DNA of 15,566 nt from Caryophanales bacterium UBA5732 (GCA_002419445.1 DIGC01000079.1:1-15566), one strand, 5' to 3'. Shown: positions 6,708 to 13,427, counted from the first letter of the stretch. Translations and numbers: made by a program. Notes: generated by a model not told the origin, from the letters alone.

Positions 6708-7562
6708 ATGGCTTCATTAAGAGACATTAAGAAACGAATTGAAGCAACTAAAAAAACTTCTCAGATTACAAAAGCTATGAACATGGTTTCTGCTTCTAAA
6801 TTAAGAAAAGTGGAAAAGAAGTTCAAAGCCTTTCAACCAATTAAAGAAAAGATAAAACATTTATTAGAACATGTGATATCAACTAATCCGGAATATACTC
6901 ATCCTCTCTTGCAACAAAGAGAAATTAAAAAAGTCGGATATATCTTAGTAACCTCTGACAGAGGATTAGCCGGTCCTTATAATAGTCAAATATTTAAATA
7001 CTTTGAAAATATTATTAAGGATAATGAAGATGATTTTATCGTGGGAACTATTGGTTATAAAGCTTATAGCTATTGTAAAAAGAAGAAATATCCAATGTTG
7101 AATAAAGAATCGATAAACTCACGTGATGATATTAAATTTATCGACTTTCAAGCGATGTCCAGAGCTTTTATAAAACTCTATTTAAATCGTGAAGTCGATA
7201 AAATCGTGATTATTTTTTCCGACTATATCAACACAATCAATCAAGTTGTAAGAGATGAAGTCTTATTGCCGATAACCGATTTGATTAAAGATAAAAAATT
7301 AGTTTCTAACTACATTTTTGAACCTTCAACCGAAGAAGTTATTGATCAATTGTTACCAATTTATTTAGAAAACACTCTCTATGGTATTATCTTAGACGCA
7401 AAAACCGCTGAGCATGCTTCAAGGATGACAGCTATGAAGAATGCAACTGATAATGCAAAAGAGATTATCCATAAGCAAAACTTAATTTATAACCGCGCAA
7501 GACAAGCACAAATTACCATTGAACTCACCGATATTATCGGTGGCGCAAATGCAGTTAATTAG
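6708..7562 (+). CDS. atpG: F1Fo ATP synthase subunit gamma
   Basis: A 284-residue central shaft of F1. The N-terminal helix ASLRDIKKRIEATKKTSQIT (2-21), continuing KAMNMVSASKLRK, and the C-terminal helix containing RMTAMKNATDNAKEII plus ARQAQITIELTDIIGGA are the two halves of the coiled-coil rotor and match the gamma signature closely. The middle (about 75-215) is the Rossmann-like domain, including VTSDRGLAGPYN. Length is typical (280-290). A perfect AAGGAGG (6695-6701) precedes the ATG. The TAG stop (7560-7562) overlaps the AGGAGG of atpD, so translation of the two genes is closely linked. Confidence 0.97.
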   Translation: MASLRDIKKRIEATKKTSQITKAMNMVSASKLRKVEKKFKAFQPIKEKIKHLLEHVISTNPEYTHPLLQQREIKKVGYILVTSDRGLAGPYNSQIFKYFENIIKDNEDDFIVGTIGYKAYSYCKKKKYPMLNKESINSRDDIKFIDFQAMSRAFIKLYLNREVDKIVIIFSDYINTINQVVRDEVLLPITDLIKDKKLVSNYIFEPSTEEVIDQLLPIYLENTLYGIILDAKTAEHASRMTAMKNATDNAKEIIHKQNLIYNRARQAQITIELTDIIGGANAVN

Positions 7563-7571
7563 GAGGACAGA

Positions 7572-8990
7572 ATGCCTAACCTAGGGAAAATAGTACAAGT
7601 AATGGGGCCAGTGGTCGATGTTCAGTTTTTAAAGGACATGCCACAGATTAACAACGCCTTAGAAGTGAAAGTGAATGCAAAAGATAACAATGGAGTGGCT
7701 ATCAACTTAACTCTAGAAGTGTCTTTATTTTTAGGTGGCGGTATTTTAAGAACTATCGCTATGGATTCAACTGATGGCCTTACCAGAGGTATGACGGTAG
7801 TTGACACTGAAAAAGCGATATCAGTACCAGTCGGTAAAATAACGTTAGGGAGAATTTTTAACGTATTAGGTGAACCTATTGACGGACTTCCGCTTGAGGG
7901 CGACTTCGAAAGATCACCAATTCATCGACCTGCACCAGCTCTTGAAGATTTAAATGCGACGACCGAAATTTTAGAAACAGGAATTAAAGTCGTTGATTTA
8001 TTAGCTCCTTATATTAAAGGTGGTAAAATCGGTTTATTCGGTGGTGCCGGTGTCGGTAAAACCGTTTTAATTCAAGAACTAATCAATAACGTAGCTCAAG
8101 AACATGGCGGAATCTCGGTGTTTGCCGGTGTCGGTGAAAGAACAAGAGAAGGTAACGACTTGTATCATGAAATGACAGAATCAGGGGTTATCAAAAAGAC
8201 GGCAATGGTCTTTGGTCAAATGAATGAACCACCTGGAGCGAGAATGAGAGTCGGTTTGTCAGGACTGACTATGGCTGAATATTTCCGCGATCAAGAACGA
8301 CAAGACGTTTTATTGTTTATCGATAATATTTTCAGATTCACTCAAGCAGGATCAGAAGTTTCAGCTCTTTTAGGTAGAATGCCTTCAGCTGTTGGTTACC
8401 AACCAACCTTAGCTACGGACATGGGATTATTACAAGAAAGAATCACTTCGACAAAAGCCGGTTCAATCACTTCAATCCAGGCTGTCTATGTGCCTGCCGA
8501 TGACTATACCGATCCAGCTCCAGCAACTACTTTTACCCATTTGGACGCAACAACCAATCTTTCTCGTAAGATATCTGAAGAAGGAATTTATCCGGCAGTT
8601 GATCCTTTAGCTTCAACATCAAGGGCTTTGACTCCTGAAATTGTTGGTGAAGAACATTATAAAGTAGCCAGAGAAGTCCAAAGAACTTTACAAAGATATA
8701 ATGATTTATTAGATATAATTGCTATCTTAGGCATGGATGAACTAAGTGAAGAAGACAAATTAGTAGTTCATCGTGCCAGAAGAATCAGATTATTCTTATC
8801 GCAAAATTTCCATGTGGCTGAACAATTCACTGGCCAAAAAGGTAGTTTCGTGAAAGTTTCAGATACCGTAAAAGGTTTTAAAGAACTTTTAGAAGGTAAA
8901 TATGATCATTTGCCGGAAGATGCTTTTCGTTTAGTAGGAAGTATTGAAGAAGCGGTTATAAAAGCTGAAAAATTAATTAGGAGTAAATAA
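7572..8990 (+). CDS. atpD: F1Fo ATP synthase subunit beta (catalytic)
   Basis: A 472-residue catalytic subunit of F1. Walker A GGAGVGKT is at 157-164 and the catalytic Glu189 is in GVGERTREGND (187-195 region). LLFIDNIFRFTQAGSEVS at 247-264 holds the Walker B acid, GYQPTLATDMG is at 275-285, PAVDPLASTSR at 341-351 is the alpha/beta signature, and DELSEEDK at 389-396 is the DELSEED lever that pushes gamma. The N-terminal barrel (1-80) and C-terminal helices complete a full-length protein. AGGAGG (7561-7566) stands 5 bases before the ATG. No deviating catalytic residue was seen. It lies between atpG and atpC, as in nearly all bacterial atp operons. Confidence 0.99.
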   Translation: MPNLGKIVQVMGPVVDVQFLKDMPQINNALEVKVNAKDNNGVAINLTLEVSLFLGGGILRTIAMDSTDGLTRGMTVVDTEKAISVPVGKITLGRIFNVLGEPIDGLPLEGDFERSPIHRPAPALEDLNATTEILETGIKVVDLLAPYIKGGKIGLFGGAGVGKTVLIQELINNVAQEHGGISVFAGVGERTREGNDLYHEMTESGVIKKTAMVFGQMNEPPGARMRVGLSGLTMAEYFRDQERQDVLLFIDNIFRFTQAGSEVSALLGRMPSAVGYQPTLATDMGLLQERITSTKAGSITSIQAVYVPADDYTDPAPATTFTHLDATTNLSRKISEEGIYPAVDPLASTSRALTPEIVGEEHYKVAREVQRTLQRYNDLLDIIAILGMDELSEEDKLVVHRARRIRLFLSQNFHVAEQFTGQKGSFVKVSDTVKGFKELLEGKYDHLPEDAFRLVGSIEEAVIKAEKLIRSK

Positions 8991-8993
8991 TTT

Positions 8994-9386
8994 ATGAATA
9001 TTTCCGTAGTAACGCCGGATGGGGAACTTTATAACGAAACTGTAACATCGGTAATCGTGTCATCTCATAACAATGGTGACTACGAGATGTGGTCAGATCA
9101 TCTTCCCATCATTTCAACCATTGATACCGGTTATATTAAACTAACTCAAGAAAAGTTAGTTTATTATGTCGTGGTCATAAACGGTGTTGTGGAAAATCAT
9201 CATAATATCATTACGTGTATTGCTCAAGATGCTTTCATCGGTGAATCAAAAGAAGAAGCTATGAAAAACTTGATGGAAATTAGAAAAAACCGGATTGAAG
9301 ATAACCGAAAACGAAATATCGAGTTAGCGAAAGCGGAAAAAGAATTGTTGAAACAAATCAAGCAAACCGGCGCCGGAAATCTTTAG
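8994..9386 (+). CDS. atpC: F1Fo ATP synthase subunit epsilon
   Basis: A 130-residue subunit that binds gamma and the c ring and can inhibit ATP hydrolysis. An N-terminal beta-sandwich (about 1-85) begins NISVVTPDGELYNETVTSVI, the usual epsilon opening, and a charged helical hairpin (about 87-125) follows. The loop that normally reads like G-x-x-G-I-L-P-x-H-A-P-L is divergent: GDYEMWSDHLPI at 28-39, keeping only His-x-Pro. The position after atpD and the opening motif make the call firm despite this. AGGAG (8979-8983) is 10 bases before the ATG, and the ATG follows the atpD stop by 3 bp. The Arg/Lys-rich C-terminal helices are retained, so an inhibitory function remains possible. Confidence 0.93.
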   Translation: MNISVVTPDGELYNETVTSVIVSSHNNGDYEMWSDHLPIISTIDTGYIKLTQEKLVYYVVVINGVVENHHNIITCIAQDAFIGESKEEAMKNLMEIRKNRIEDNRKRNIELAKAEKELLKQIKQTGAGNL

Positions 9387-9396
9387 GGGGAAAGTC

Positions 9397-9843
9397 ATGA
9401 AAGTAAGAGGATTTGAAGTTGTAAAAAAATATCTTAACCAAGACATTTCTCTGCCAGAAAGAAAGACAAAAGCCAGTGCTGGTTATGACATCTCTTGCGC
9501 TAAAGATACGGTCATAAAATCACAGTCGTTTTTATTCGTCGCTACAGGAATAAAAGCCTATATGCCAGAAGATGAAGTTTTACAAATTTATCCAAGAAGT
9601 TCATTATCTTTTAAAAAACAATTAGTGCTTTTAAACTCCGTGGGAATCATTGATTCTGATTACTATAATAACCCTGATAATGAAGGGGAGATTATGTTAA
9701 TAATGTATAATTATGGACAAGATGATGTGTTACTTAAAAAAGGCGAAAGAATCGCTCAAGGAATATTTATCAAGTATTCTACCGTAGATAATGATTTTAA
9801 TAATATAACAAGATTGGGAGGATTAGGTTCGACAGGAAACTAA
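9397..9843 (+). CDS. dut: dUTP diphosphatase (trimeric dUTPase)
   Basis: A 148-residue enzyme cleaving dUTP to dUMP and pyrophosphate, which keeps uracil out of DNA and feeds dTMP synthesis. All five trimeric dUTPase motifs are visible: AGYD at 28-31 (I), PRSSL at 66-70 (II), GIIDSDYYNN at 83-92 with Asp86 and then GEI (III), GERIAQGIF at 116-124 (IV) and GGLGSTG at 141-147 (V). Motif V normally has Phe (GGFGSTG) stacking on the base; here it is Leu143. The insertion between Asp-Tyr-Tyr and Gly-Glu-Ile resembles the dUTPases of low-GC Gram-positives and their phages. A GGGGG-rich site (9386-9390) precedes the ATG, 10 bp after atpC, so it is probably the last gene of the atp unit. Confidence 0.92.
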   Translation: MKVRGFEVVKKYLNQDISLPERKTKASAGYDISCAKDTVIKSQSFLFVATGIKAYMPEDEVLQIYPRSSLSFKKQLVLLNSVGIIDSDYYNNPDNEGEIMLIMYNYGQDDVLLKKGERIAQGIFIKYSTVDNDFNNITRLGGLGSTGN

Positions 9844-9852
9844 TCCTTTTTT
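9819..9852 (+). terminator. Intrinsic terminator of the rpiB-atp-dut unit
   Basis: AGGATTAG (9819-9826) pairs with CTAATCCT (9840-9847) across a 13-nt loop, followed by a T run (9847-9852). The left arm lies in dut codons and the right arm contains the dut stop, so the terminator is embedded in the gene end. The stem is only moderately GC-rich, so it may be leaky. From 9853 to 9913 nothing further was found apart from a short inverted repeat at the next promoter. Confidence 0.65.
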
Positions 9853-9913
9853 CTTAGAAAAACTATATCTGCAAATAATTAGTGAAGATTACGCTCAAGC
9901 CAGTAAATAATGC

Positions 9914-9942
9914 TTGATTTTAACGGTAAAATTTGATAAAAT
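9914..9942 (+). promoter_or_regulatory. Promoter of rpsB
   Basis: TTGATT (9914-9919), a 17-bp spacer and TAAAAT (9937-9942), with TGA (9934-9936) as an extended -10. The expected start of transcription is near A9948, which gives a leader of about 116 nt before the rpsB ATG. The inverted repeat TCAAGC (9895-9900) / GCTTGA (9912-9917) overlaps the -35 element and might be an operator, although six-base arms can arise by chance. Confidence 0.75.
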
Positions 9943-9947
9943 ACAAG

Positions 9948-10063
9948 AGCCGTAAAAATACACACACTTATGAGTTTTAGACTCGTGAGCCGCTTAGATA
10001 AAGTGGTGGGTTTAAAACAATGATTAAGTGGAGGCTAAAAAATCAAAAAGGAGGAAACAAAAA
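9948..10063 (+). promoter_or_regulatory. Structured 5' leader of rpsB mRNA, candidate autoregulatory element
   Basis: Between promoter and start codon, three pairings can be drawn by eye. A 9-bp hairpin has arms 9967-9975 and 9981-9989, loop TTTAG, two G-U pairs. A 7-bp stem CCGCTTA (9990-9996) / TAAGTGG (10025-10031) encloses a 28-nt loop. AGCC at 9948-9951 can close the set with GGCT at 10033-10036, making a three-way junction just before the AAGGAGG site. CCGCTT can instead pair with a second AAGTGG at 10001-10006 as a small hairpin, so two folds compete. Ribosomal protein operons are often controlled by their product binding such leaders. That S2 does so here is inference, and no known leader family was recognised. 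Confidence 0.5.
10048..10054 (+). promoter_or_regulatory. Ribosome binding site that fixes the rpsB start
   Basis: AAGGAGG ends 9 bases before ATG 10064. An in-frame GTG at 10028 lies upstream of this site inside the structured leader and would add 12 lysine/arginine-rich residues unknown in S2, so it is rejected. Confidence 0.9.
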
Positions 10064-11083
10064 ATGGGAGTTATTTCAATGAAAGCTCTGCTTGAAGCAG
10101 GGGTGCACTTCGGACATCAAACTAGAAGATGGAATCCTAAAATGGCTAAATACATCTACACTTCTAGAAATGGTATTCACATTATTGACTTACAAAAGAC
10201 TAGCGATTTAATCGACGAAGCTTACAAAGCTTTATTCGACATTGCTTCTGAAGGCGGAAAGGTGTTATTTGTTGGGACTAAGAAACAAACTCAAGATCCA
10301 ATCAAAGAAGCAGCTGAACGGTCAGGACAATACTACGTCAACCAAAGATGGTTAGGTGGAACGCTAACAAACTTTAAGACAATCAAAAAATCAATCAAAA
10401 AACTTCAAGATTTATACAAGATGGCAGAAGATGGTACTTTTGATGTATTACCGAAAAAAGAGGTAATCAATCTTAAAAAAGAAATGGCACGTCTAGAAAA
10501 ATTCTTAGGTGGGATCAAAGAAATGCGCAAAACGCCAGAAGCTTTGTTCATTATCGATCCAAGAAAAGAAAGAAATGCGATTTTAGAAGCAAGAAGATTA
10601 GATATTCCAGTATTCGGTATCGTTGATACAAATTGTGATCCGGATGAAGTTGACTATGTCATTCCAGCTAACGATGACGCTTTACGTTCAGTAAGACTAA
10701 TCGTTAACAAATTAGCAGACGCTGTTATCGAAGCTAAAGGCGGACAAAGCGCAGCTGATGAAGCTGATGAAGACCAAACTACAGAAGATACAGACACAGA
10801 TGAAATCGAAGATGAAGAAGTTGTAGTTGCTAAACCAGTTGCTAAAGCAGCTGTTAAACCAGTTGTCGTCAAAGTTACTTCTCAACCTAAAAAAGAAGAA
10901 GTTGTTGCTGAAGTTAAACCTGAAGTTAAGCCTGAAACTAAGCCGGAAGTAAAAGTAGTCGAAGTTAATTTAGAAGCTAAAACAGTTGCTGAATTAAAAG
11001 TTATGGCTAAAGATCTTAACTTAAATGGCTATTCTGCATTAAAAAAAGCTGAATTAATCGATCTAATAAAAAAAGCACTTTAA
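10064..11083 (+). CDS. rpsB: Small ribosomal subunit protein S2 with C-terminal Rho-N/SAP-like extension
   Basis: A 339-residue S2; the family is usually about 230-260. The core (1-226) is typical: MKALLEAGVHFGHQTRRWNP at 6-25, NGIHIIDLQKT at 36-46, VLFVGTKKQ at 67-75, RWLGGTLTNF at 95-104, and DIPVFGIVDTNCDP at 180-193. After it come an Asp/Glu-rich linker (about 231-252), a Lys/Pro/Val/Glu stretch with K-P-E-V-like repeats (255-300), and residues 302-339, whose pattern (NLEAKTVAELKVMAKDLNL, then GYSALKKAELIDLIKK) resembles the Rho N-terminal or SAP helix-extended-helix domain that binds nucleic acid. The tail is in frame without a break, and codon use looks like the core. S2 joins the 30S late and contacts S1 where S1 is present. 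The function of the tail is unknown. Confidence 0.97.
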   Translation: MGVISMKALLEAGVHFGHQTRRWNPKMAKYIYTSRNGIHIIDLQKTSDLIDEAYKALFDIASEGGKVLFVGTKKQTQDPIKEAAERSGQYYVNQRWLGGTLTNFKTIKKSIKKLQDLYKMAEDGTFDVLPKKEVINLKKEMARLEKFLGGIKEMRKTPEALFIIDPRKERNAILEARRLDIPVFGIVDTNCDPDEVDYVIPANDDALRSVRLIVNKLADAVIEAKGGQSAADEADEDQTTEDTDTDEIEDEEVVVAKPVAKAAVKPVVVKVTSQPKKEEVVAEVKPEVKPETKPEVKVVEVNLEAKTVAELKVMAKDLNLNGYSALKKAELIDLIKKAL

Positions 11084-11090
11084 TAATTAT

Positions 11091-11117
11091 GGGAGCAAGT
11101 AAAAATGCTCCCTTTTT
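11091..11117 (+). terminator. Intrinsic terminator after rpsB
   Basis: GGGAGCA (11091-11097) pairs perfectly with TGCTCCC (11106-11112), loop of 8 nt, followed by TTTTT (11113-11117). It lies 7 bp after the rpsB stop and separates rpsB from tsf, which has its own promoter just downstream. Confidence 0.9.
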
Positions 11118-11131
11118 AAAGAGTTAACGTG

Positions 11132-11160
11132 TTGTAAAGATAATCAAAATATGATATATT
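11132..11160 (+). promoter_or_regulatory. Promoter of tsf
   Basis: TTGTAA (11132-11137), 17-bp spacer, TATATT (11155-11160) with TGA (11152-11154) as an extended -10. It lies between the rpsB terminator and tsf, 27 bp before the tsf ATG. It has the same layout as the promoters of rpiB and rpsB. Confidence 0.72.
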
Positions 11161-11187
11161 AAATATGGTAAAATAGGAGGAATAATT

Positions 11188-12078
11188 ATGGATATTAGTG
11201 CTTCATTAGTAAAAGAATTAAGAGATAAAACCGGAGCTGGATTAATGGATTGTAAAAAAGCCTTAGTCGAAACAAACGGTAATATAGATCAAGCAGTTGA
11301 TTGGTTAAGAGAAAAGGGAATCGCTAAAGCCGCAAAGAAATCTTCAAGAATTGCTGCTGAAGGATCTTGTGAAGTAAAAGTCAAAGGCAACGTCGCTGTG
11401 ATTTTCGAACTTAACTGTGAAACAGACTTCGTAGCTAAGAATGTTAAATTCTTAAACCTAGTTAGTTTAATCGGAGACGCCTTATTGGTAAGTCAACCAG
11501 AAACTAATGAACAAGCTTTACAATCAAAAGTTAATGGGAAACCATTACAAGAACTTCTTTTAGAAGAAGTTTCAACTATTGGTGAAAACTTATCTTTCAG
11601 AAGATATGAATTAGTTAAAAAATCAGAAAATCAAACTTTTGGTGCTTATGTACATATGGGTGGTAAAATCGCCTCTTTAACGGTTTTAAACGGTATTAGC
11701 CCTGAAGCTGCTAAAGATACAGCTATGCATGTAGCTGCTTCTAACCCAAGATACGTTTCTCGTGATGAAATTTCCGAAGAATTCATCAATCACGAAAAAG
11801 AAGTGTTATTAAAAGAAGCTTTAAATGAAAACGCTGAATCAGACAAACCAAAACCTCAGAATATTATTGAAAAGATGGTTGAAGGTAGACTAAGTAAAAA
11901 CTTGAAAGACATTTGTCTTTTAAACCAACCATTCGTTAAAAACCCAGATGAAACAGTTGAACAATATGTTAAATCTAAGGGCGTATCAATCGCTTTATTT
12001 AAACGTTTAGCTGTAGGCGAAGGCGTAGAGAAAAAAGAAGAAAATTTTGCTGACGAAGTAATGAGACAAGTCGGTTAA
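11188..12078 (+). CDS. tsf: Translation elongation factor Ts
   Basis: A 296-residue nucleotide exchange factor that releases GDP from EF-Tu. The N-terminal UBA-like domain is VKELRDKTGAGLMDCKKAL at 8-26 with NIDQAVDWLREKG at 32-44, both family signatures. The core begins with ELNCETDFVAKN at 74-85; Asp80 and Phe81 are the residues that enter EF-Tu near its Mg2+ site. HVAASNPRYVSRDEI and PFVKNPDETVEQYVK mark the C-terminal core and dimerisation region. Length is normal. TAGGAGG (11174-11180) precedes the ATG. It is usually co-transcribed with rpsB, but here a terminator and a promoter stand between them, and another terminator follows tsf. Confidence 0.98.
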   Translation: MDISASLVKELRDKTGAGLMDCKKALVETNGNIDQAVDWLREKGIAKAAKKSSRIAAEGSCEVKVKGNVAVIFELNCETDFVAKNVKFLNLVSLIGDALLVSQPETNEQALQSKVNGKPLQELLLEEVSTIGENLSFRRYELVKKSENQTFGAYVHMGGKIASLTVLNGISPEAAKDTAMHVAASNPRYVSRDEISEEFINHEKEVLLKEALNENAESDKPKPQNIIEKMVEGRLSKNLKDICLLNQPFVKNPDETVEQYVKSKGVSIALFKRLAVGEGVEKKEENFADEVMRQVG

Positions 12079-12080
12079 TT

Positions 12081-12106
12081 AAAGGACAAATCTTTGTCCT
12101 TTTTTT
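12081..12106 (+). terminator. Intrinsic terminator after tsf
   Basis: AAAGGACA (12081-12088) pairs with TGTCCTTT (12095-12102), loop AATCTT, running into a T tract (12100-12106). It starts 2 bp after the tsf stop. No good promoter was seen between it and pyrH, so it may act as a partial terminator (attenuator) that lowers pyrH-frr expression relative to tsf. Confidence 0.85.
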
Positions 12107-12130
12107 AAAATAATTAGGAGGGAAGTTATT

Positions 12131-12859
12131 ATGCCAAAAAGAAGAGTAATGATTAAACTTAGCGGGGAAGCTTTGGCTGGTGAAAGCGGAGTTGGTGTTG
12201 ATCCGCAGACTGTCAAAAACATCGCTAAAGAAATTAAAGACGCTTACAGAGCTTGTGATTGTGAAATTGGGGTTATTGTCGGCGGAGGAAATATTTTTCG
12301 CGGTAAATTAGCAGAAGCTATGGGAATCGAAAGATCAAGCGCTGATTATATGGGCATGATTGGAACTATCGTTAATGCCCTAGCCTTACAAAATTCTTTA
12401 GAAGCTATGGGCGTAGAAACAAGAGTCATGACTTCAATTAATATTCCTGAAGTCGCTGAGCCTTATATTCGCCGTAAAGCTTTATCTCATTTTGAAAAGA
12501 ATCGTATTGTCATTTTTGGCGGCGGAACTGGTAATCCGTATTTCTCAACTGATACAACCGCAGCTTTAAGAGCGGCTGAATTAGGCGCGACTATTGTCTA
12601 TATGGCAAAGAATGGTACTGACGGAGTTTATAACAAAGATCCAAATAAACACGATGATTCAATTAAATATGATAATTTAACTCATCAAGAAGTTTTACAT
12701 AAAAATCTCAGCGTAATGGACTCAACTGCAGCTGCATTATGCTATGATAATAATATAGACATTTATGTCTTTGACATGAATGTTCCTGGAAACATTAGAA
12801 GAGCAATCCAGGGAGAAAATATTGGAACTTTAATTCAAAAAGGCAAAGGAGGAAAGTAA
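12131..12859 (+). CDS. pyrH: UMP kinase
   Basis: A 242-residue hexameric kinase of the amino acid kinase fold that phosphorylates UMP to UDP with ATP, the entry to UTP, CTP and, through dUTP, to the dUTPase encoded in this window. Signatures are IKLSGEALAG at 8-17, VGGGNIFRGK at 50-59, Asp72 in SADYMGM, and GGGTGNPYFSTDTTAALRA at 130-148, all strongly conserved in PyrH and covering phosphate and UMP binding. MAKNGTDGVYNKDP is the bacterial nucleotide-binding segment. Length is normal. TAGGAGGG (12115-12122) precedes the ATG. Position between tsf and frr is the usual bacterial one. No promoter was recognised directly upstream, so read-through from tsf is likely. Confidence 0.98.
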   Translation: MPKRRVMIKLSGEALAGESGVGVDPQTVKNIAKEIKDAYRACDCEIGVIVGGGNIFRGKLAEAMGIERSSADYMGMIGTIVNALALQNSLEAMGVETRVMTSINIPEVAEPYIRRKALSHFEKNRIVIFGGGTGNPYFSTDTTAALRAAELGATIVYMAKNGTDGVYNKDPNKHDDSIKYDNLTHQEVLHKNLSVMDSTAAALCYDNNIDIYVFDMNVPGNIRRAIQGENIGTLIQKGKGGK

Positions 12860-12860
12860 G

Positions 12861-13418
12861 ATGCCGGAAACAATTCTTTTAGAAGCCGAAGAGAGAATGG
12901 AACATACTCTATCAGTGTTACATCGTGATTTTTCAACTGTAAGAAGTGGTAGAGCAAATCCAAAAATGCTAGAAAAGGTACATGTTAGTTATTATGGTGT
13001 TGATACACCAATCAATCAAGTAGCTTCAGTTTCAGTTCCAGAAGCTAACCAAATTTATATTAAACCATATGATAAATCTTTGGTCAGCGAAATTGAAAAA
13101 GCTATTTTCGGAGCTAACTTAGGAGTCACTCCATCAAATGATGGTATAGGAGTTAGAATCGTCTTACCGCCTATGACCGAAGAAAATCGTCGTAATTCTG
13201 TTAAAACGATTCACAAAATGGCAGAAGATAGCAAGGTCGCAATTAGAAATATTCGAAGAGATGCAATTACTCATTTCAAAAAATTTGAAAAAGATTCCTC
13301 AATCACAGAAGATGATTTAACATACTATCAAGATGAAGTTCAAAAAATTACTGATCAGTTTATTGAAAAGATTGATGAGTATTTTAAAGAAAAAGAAAAA
13401 GACATTATGCATATCTAA
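12861..13418 (+). CDS. frr: Ribosome recycling factor
   Basis: A 185-residue factor that, with EF-G, splits the post-termination ribosome. It has the two-domain RRF layout: a three-helix bundle made of the N-terminal helix (ERMEHTLSVLHRDFSTVRSG, about 11-30) and the C-terminal helices (about 110-185), with a beta domain between (about 31-105). The pattern VRSGRANPKML at 27-37 and the PLTEERR-like segment, here PPMTEENRRNSVK, are diagnostic. Length is as expected (185). AAAGGAGG (12845-12852) lies inside the pyrH end, and the ATG begins 1 base after the pyrH stop, so the pair is coupled. A strong terminator follows. Confidence 0.97.
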   Translation: MPETILLEAEERMEHTLSVLHRDFSTVRSGRANPKMLEKVHVSYYGVDTPINQVASVSVPEANQIYIKPYDKSLVSEIEKAIFGANLGVTPSNDGIGVRIVLPPMTEENRRNSVKTIHKMAEDSKVAIRNIRRDAITHFKKFEKDSSITEDDLTYYQDEVQKITDQFIEKIDEYFKEKEKDIMHI

Positions 13419-13427
13419 ACTAATTTA

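Noticed and set aside
9970..10082. Two tiny overlapping upstream frames in the rpsB leader (ATG 9970 to TGA 10023; ATG 10020 to TGA 10082), overlapping as ATGA
   Set aside because: The first has no Shine-Dalgarno site and its ATG is inside the 9-bp hairpin; the second has only a weak GGTGGG. Neither peptide is recognisable, so chance is the simplest explanation.
10654..10872. Antisense open frame rich in Ser/Thr/Ala over the rpsB tail
   Set aside because: Its composition mirrors the GAA/GAT/GCT-rich codons of the acidic S2 linker; no start signal.
10967..11083. The S2 tail as a frameshifted remnant of a separate gene such as rho
   Set aside because: The frame is continuous, only the small N-terminal Rho-like fold is suggested, no other Rho motif follows, and a terminator directly after the stop fits a single gene.
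12106..12111. TAAAAT before pyrH as a -10 element
   Set aside because: The -35 position falls in the terminator stem (AGGACA) with poor match and no TGA extension.
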